Source of the DNA: Bacteroidales bacterium
Lineage (GTDB): Bacteria; Bacteroidota; Bacteroidia; Bacteroidales; UBA7960
DNA: 38,359 bases
Assembly (NCBI GenBank): GCA_003567625.1
Contig: PWZB01000043.1
Location: 1 to 38,359, forward strand
Direction of reading: 5' to 3'
Shown in pieces: positions 34,729 to 38,359 of the stretch. The first letter of the stretch is position 1. The number at the start of each line of letters is the position of its first letter. The notes beneath the pieces were generated by a model. It searched no databases. It had not been told where the DNA came from and saw nothing but the letters and a program-made list of their open reading frames with translations. Made by a program: the position numbers and the translations under genes.

Positions 34729-36210
34729 TCAGTAATCTTCATACTTTAATATTTTAATTATATTTTTGATACTGATTAGTTTTATTGCTAATGATAACAA
34801 AACACCTGCAATGGTCATAATTAAGAAATTATAATACCATGCAAATGGCATAAAAAATGAGAGGCGGTTAATGATTATCATACTCAGTACAAAGATTGCC
34901 AATTTGCTTATGAGCAAATAATTTATTTTAAAATCAAATATTTTTTTAACAATAATAATTTGTATACCTGCAACGAAGAATTGAGTAAAAAGGCTGGAAA
35001 TTGCCGAGCCAAATGCTTGCATTATAGGAATAAGCCATAAATTGAGGCCTACATTCATAATCATTCCACATAATGCGATGATATTTAGGTGTTTTAGATT
35101 GCCATTGGCAGTCATTAATGTGCCAAAGACATAGGTAGATGAAATTGCACAAAAACAGTACATCAGCAATGAAAAAACCCTGGAGGATGATTCCATTCTA
35201 ACAGCATATTGCAAAGCGGTTTCATCTATATGTTTTGTGTATAAAAGCTCCATTATCTCTGTTGAATAATGAAAAGCTCCTACTGCTACAATTATTGCAG
35301 GTGTTATTATCAAAGTAAAAGAGAGTTTTGCCAATTCTTCAACAGATTGTTTTTGTTTTATCATTCTGGCAAATATGGGCAGAAGCAATACGGAAAAAAG
35401 CAACGCTATCATATTTGCCCCATCCAGCAAACGATAAGCCGATGCATATATACCGGAGTACCTGGCGCCATCAGGGAGTAGTCTTTCAAGCATGACACTG
35501 TCAATCCTGTTGTAAAAAGTCATGAGCAATACCAGAATCGCAAAGGGAAAGCTTTTTTTTATTATCATCAGGAAAAATGGCCAGTTCCAGTCCAAACGTA
35601 AAATACGTGTCCGGATTTTTCTTAAAAGAAAAGAGAGTCCTGTGAAAACAGTCAATATATATGCTGCCGTTTGTGCATAAACAAAATATTGAATTTTAAA
35701 TTCACCGACTATATTACCCCATAAAAGCACTGCGCATATTATTATCATCAGTGTTCGGTCAAGAACCGACATTATGCTATCGGTAAAAAACATGTGTAAG
35801 CCGCCCAAATTAGACCTCAGGTATAAAATGAAACTTAATAAAAACTGGTTGAATCCTAGAAAAGATAACAGAATGATCTGCTCCCGGCTATAATTAATCA
35901 ACAGGGCACCACCGAAAGTGAAAATTATATATAATAAAAAAAGCAATACCTTTAGGACAATAATTTTTGATAAGTGTTTCTTGAGCAGTTGATTGTTCTG
36001 GGCTATATTCCTGTTATTAAAATTGGTAATTCCAACATCAAGAAGAATATTGAACAGAAAGGAAAAATTGAAAACCGCAAAATAAAAACCGTATTCAGCA
36101 GCACCAACGGTGTTCTGAACCGTACGGTCAATGCCTAATAACCAAAATGGCTTTATCATCAGGTTAAGCACCAGCAAAAAAACAAGGTTTTTCAAAAACT
36201 TGCGCTGCAT
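34729..36210 (-). CDS. Wzx-type polysaccharide flippase
   Basis: Integral membrane protein of the MVF/MATE superfamily, 493 residues and about 12-14 helices, that moves lipid-linked repeat units across the inner membrane. The N-terminal pattern (VFLLVLNLMIKPFWLLGIDR, VGAAEYGFYFAVFNFSFL) is typical. Together with the downstream wzz and ligase it forms the export part of a Wzx/Wzy pathway, but no glycosyltransferase is encoded nearby. Confidence 0.9.
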   Translation of the reverse strand: MQRKFLKNLVFLLVLNLMIKPFWLLGIDRTVQNTVGAAEYGFYFAVFNFSFLFNILLDVGITNFNNRNIAQNNQLLKKHLSKIIVLKVLLFLLYIIFTFGGALLINYSREQIILLSFLGFNQFLLSFILYLRSNLGGLHMFFTDSIMSVLDRTLMIIICAVLLWGNIVGEFKIQYFVYAQTAAYILTVFTGLSFLLRKIRTRILRLDWNWPFFLMIIKKSFPFAILVLLMTFYNRIDSVMLERLLPDGARYSGIYASAYRLLDGANMIALLFSVLLLPIFARMIKQKQSVEELAKLSFTLIITPAIIVAVGAFHYSTEIMELLYTKHIDETALQYAVRMESSSRVFSLLMYCFCAISSTYVFGTLMTANGNLKHLNIIALCGMIMNVGLNLWLIPIMQAFGSAISSLFTQFFVAGIQIIIVKKIFDFKINYLLISKLAIFVLSMIIINRLSFFMPFAWYYNFLIMTIAGVLLSLAIKLISIKNIIKILKYEDY

Positions 36211-36434
36211 ATGGCTTGATTAAAAAATAACTAATTATTACTTTTTACAGGCGCATCAAATTTATAAACTTTTATTGTGGTTTTCTTTTTTTATAAAACA
36301 AAAATCATTGAACTTGCTTAAAAATGTTTTTTTACCATACATAAACATATTTATAAGAATGCTCGAATTAGTGGTGAGAAAAGTTATCTTATTAGTAAAT
36401 TAATTGCAATGAGTAACGTTTGCGAATAAATATT

Positions 36435-36442
36435 TAGTTTTG
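36435..36442 (+). promoter_or_regulatory. -7 promoter element for ansA
   Basis: TAGTTTTG fits TAnnTTTG, 28 bases before the ATG. No -33 at standard distance. Confidence 0.55.
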
Positions 36443-36470
36443 CACTTTAACCATTTAAAATATTCAATAA

Positions 36471-37499
36471 ATGAAACGGCAGCCTTCCATATTGATCATA
36501 TACACCGGTGGCACTATTGGTATGATCATTGACAGCGAAACAGGCGTTCTTTATCCTTTTGATTTCGGAAATCTATATGACCGGATTCCGGAGATAAGAA
36601 AGTTCGATTATAATATCGAGAGCATTTCTTTTGAACCTGTAATTGATTCATCCGATATGGAACCCGAGATTTGGGTGAAATTGGCAAATATTATAGAAGA
36701 ACACTATGAAAGCTATGACGGTTTTGTTATCTTGCATGGTTCTGACACTATGGCATATACTGCTTCCGCTTTGAGCTTTATGCTTGAAAATCTTTCCAAG
36801 CCTGTTATTCTTACAGGTTCTCAGCTTCCGATAGGTATGATCCGGACCGACGGTAAGGAGAATCTTATAACAGCTATTGAAATGGCTGCCGCCAGGAAAA
36901 AAGGTAAGGCTGCAATACCCGAAGTGTGCATATATTTTGATTGCCAGCTGTATCGCGGTAATCGTACTCATAAAGAGAATGCCGAACATTTCAAAGCGTT
37001 CCGATCGGTTAACTACCCTGTACTTGCACATGCCGGGGTAGAAATAAAATATAATTACGGCGCTGTTAATAAAGCTGCCGACAAAAAACTTCGGGTATTA
37101 ACCGGTATGGATAATAACATTGCCGGTATAAGACTTTTTCCCGGCATCGGACAAAACTATGTAAAATCTGTTCTTAACACCCCGGGTATCAAAGGTTTGG
37201 TTCTTGAAACATTTGGTTCAGGAAATGCGCCAACAAAACAATGGTTTCTTGAAGTAGTTGATGATGCAATAAAAAAAGGACTTATAATTTTGAATGTTAC
37301 ACAATGCCGGAAAGGCTCGGTTGAAATGGGAAGGTATGAAACCAGCATTAAGTTGCAAAAAACGGGGGTTTTGAGTGGTTACGACATAACGTTCGAAGCG
37401 GCCGTTACTAAAATGATGTATCTTTTTGGCAATAACTATTCAAAAGAAGAGATAAAGAAATACTTGCAAATCCCTTTGCGAGGCGAGATGACAGTGTGA
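36471..37499 (+). CDS. ansA: Type I L-asparaginase
   Basis: Cytoplasmic enzyme that hydrolyses asparagine to aspartate and ammonia. The 342 residues contain both catalytic threonine motifs: IIYTGGTIGM (T15 near the N-terminus) and LHGSDTMAYTASAL (T93 with D92), plus TGSQLPIG and a lysine-bearing TDGKENL. No signal peptide, which fits type I. It faces wzx divergently and meets trmJ convergently, 2 bases apart. Confidence 0.95.
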   Translation: MKRQPSILIIYTGGTIGMIIDSETGVLYPFDFGNLYDRIPEIRKFDYNIESISFEPVIDSSDMEPEIWVKLANIIEEHYESYDGFVILHGSDTMAYTASALSFMLENLSKPVILTGSQLPIGMIRTDGKENLITAIEMAAARKKGKAAIPEVCIYFDCQLYRGNRTHKENAEHFKAFRSVNYPVLAHAGVEIKYNYGAVNKAADKKLRVLTGMDNNIAGIRLFPGIGQNYVKSVLNTPGIKGLVLETFGSGNAPTKQWFLEVVDDAIKKGLIILNVTQCRKGSVEMGRYETSIKLQKTGVLSGYDITFEAAVTKMMYLFGNNYSKEEIKKYLQIPLRGEMTV

Positions 37500-37501
37500 T
37501 T

Positions 37502-38206
37502 CTACTTTACCCGTTTATGATATTTTTTTAAATAGAACTTGCAGAACGAATGAAAAAGATTAATATCATCTTTTTTTAGCAACATTAATCTTTCCATTAT
37601 CCTCGGGTATAAAATTCCTTCCGGGTCAATTCCGACATCTGTAAGTATTTGATTTGCTTTATCCCTGATAACAGGTAGTTCAACGTCTTCTATTTCTTTC
37701 CGGGTTTTCCTTTTACAGTTTAGTGTTATTTTACTGAGAAAGGTAGCATAAACCATCGCTGCCTGCCCGAGATTAAGAGATGGATAATTGCTGTACATAG
37801 GTATTGTAGATACCAGGTGACATATTGACAACTCCTGGTTGGTAAGACCCGACTCCTCGCGGCCAAAAACAATTCCTGCAGTACTGATACTATCATCCTT
37901 GTCAAGTATTATTGAAGATAAATCGTCAACCCAATGATAATCCTCGTGAACACTGCGTTTTTTGGCTGTTGTGCCTATGATTAAATCAAGGTCTTTGATG
38001 GCTGCTTCTAAATTGTCAAAAACAGATGCTTTTTCAAGAATATCTCTTGAACCATGAGCTGTGGATAAGGCTTTTGAACCGGTATGATTACATTTCGGAC
38101 TAACCAGCCGTAAAGATTCAATACCCATGGTTTTCATTGCCCGGGCTATTGCACCTGCATTTTCCTCGCGGTATATGCCCACTATTATAAATACTATTTT
38201 TAACAT
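37502..38206 (-). CDS. trmJ: TrmJ-type tRNA 2'-O-methyltransferase (SpoU family)
   Basis: SPOUT-class enzyme that methylates the ribose of nucleotide 32 in tRNA. The 234 residues show the motifs IVFGREESGLTNQEL (motif II) and IPMYSNYPSLNLGQAAMVYA (motif III, forming the trefoil knot); the N-terminal motif is ENAGAIARAMKTMGI. TrmJ is preferred over other SpoU enzymes because of the YPSLNLGQAA segment and the C-terminal helical extension. Its upstream region carries the ttttaatcggac motif also seen before ferritin. Confidence 0.9.
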   Translation of the reverse strand: MLKIVFIIVGIYREENAGAIARAMKTMGIESLRLVSPKCNHTGSKALSTAHGSRDILEKASVFDNLEAAIKDLDLIIGTTAKKRSVHEDYHWVDDLSSIILDKDDSISTAGIVFGREESGLTNQELSICHLVSTIPMYSNYPSLNLGQAAMVYATFLSKITLNCKRKTRKEIEDVELPVIRDKANQILTDVGIDPEGILYPRIMERLMLLKKDDINLFHSFCKFYLKKYHKRVK

Positions 38207-38231
38207 AATAGCTAAATTTATAAATTTATTT

Positions 38232-38255
38232 TCACTATTGTCCGATTAAAATTAA
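38232..38255 (-). repeat. Motif shared with the upstream region of ferritin
   Basis: On the minus strand it reads ttttaatcggacaatagtga, about 30 bases before trmJ; compare 97-120. It is placed between the gene and the terminal palindrome. Confidence 0.6.
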
Positions 38256-38260
38256 ATATA

Positions 38261-38353
38261 GCCACTAAGACACAAAAACACTAAGACTCACAAAGCTGAT
38301 TGTACTGATTATAAAGCCCTTAGTGCATCTTAGTGTCTTAGAGTCTTGGTGGC
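38261..38353. repeat. Imperfect palindromic intergenic repeat
   Basis: The left arm gccactaagacacaaaaaca... (38261-38295) and the right arm ...cttagagtcttggtggc (38319-38353) are imperfect inverted copies of 35 bases around a 23-base spacer. Repeats of this gccactaag type are scattered through many Bacteroidetes genomes. The window starts inside what seems to be another copy, or the same one. Confidence 0.85.
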
Positions 38354-38359
38354 ATAAAA
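38340..38359. repeat. 20-bp terminal direct repeat, right copy
   Basis: Identical to bases 1-20. Confidence 0.85.

Noticed and set aside
36648-37031. Minus-strand ORF of 127 residues
   Set aside because: Antisense to the catalytic core of asparaginase.
1-38359. Circular plasmid or phage, suggested by identical ends
   Set aside because: No replication, mobilisation or phage gene; the content is core chromosomal, and the overlap lies in a dispersed repeat.

Overview
The window looks like a piece of chromosome from an AT-rich member of the Bacteroidetes (Bacteroidales/Marinilabiliales-like; the rank below phylum is inference). The signs are: gene sets typical of that phylum (rpmG followed by a DUF4295 gene and ftsY; hpt-adk-obgE; tgt-lptG; a FadL-type porin next to an SGNH lipoprotein; a FISUMP-domain lipoprotein), almost no Shine-Dalgarno sequences, and -7 promoter elements of the TAnnTTTG type in front of many genes. 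I saw no rRNA, tRNA, CRISPR array, prophage or intact insertion sequence.

Layout. 1-1430: ferritin and a small lipoprotein with a glutamate-rich tandem-repeat tail, closed by an intrinsic terminator. 1880-6805: a three-gene signalling cluster (an unrecognised helical protein, a free-standing HPt protein and a large hybrid histidine kinase). 6809-12976: translation and nucleotide housekeeping (rimM, rpmG, DUF4295, ftsY, rimO, hpt, adk, obgE). 13095-16436: a PAP2 phosphatase, a 296-bp MITE-like element, an orphan ParA and an AspT-type transporter. 16649-21905: a TPR-SPOR protein, an output-less Cache-HAMP-GAF-PAS sensor, a decayed pabC-like aminotransferase gene and a rhomboid protease. 22216-26748: a HAD phosphatase, a FISUMP lipoprotein, tgt and lptG. 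26853-31628: a dihydroorotate-dehydrogenase-like protein, a broken FadL-type gene followed by an intact SGNH lipoprotein, DUF2905 and a nitroreductase. 31795-36210: a short surface-polysaccharide block (O-antigen ligase, Wzz, Wzx). 36471-38206: asparaginase and TrmJ. The window ends in a palindromic repeat whose last 20 bases are identical to its first 20.

The most interesting points are these. (1) The phosphorelay cluster: the kinase's own C-terminal HPt-like domain has isoleucine where the phospho-accepting histidine belongs, while the separate small protein encoded just upstream keeps that histidine; a helical protein of unknown family with a faint chemoreceptor-like pattern precedes both. 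(2) A short mobile element with perfect 15-bp terminal inverted repeats and a 4-bp target duplication. (3) Two genes caught in decay, each with an internal deletion (FadL-type porin; pabC-like aminotransferase). (4) Repeats at both window edges, including a near-identical motif that faces into ferritin at one end and into trmJ at the other.

All functional calls rest on motifs and overall resemblance read by eye. No alignment, HMM search or structure prediction was run.
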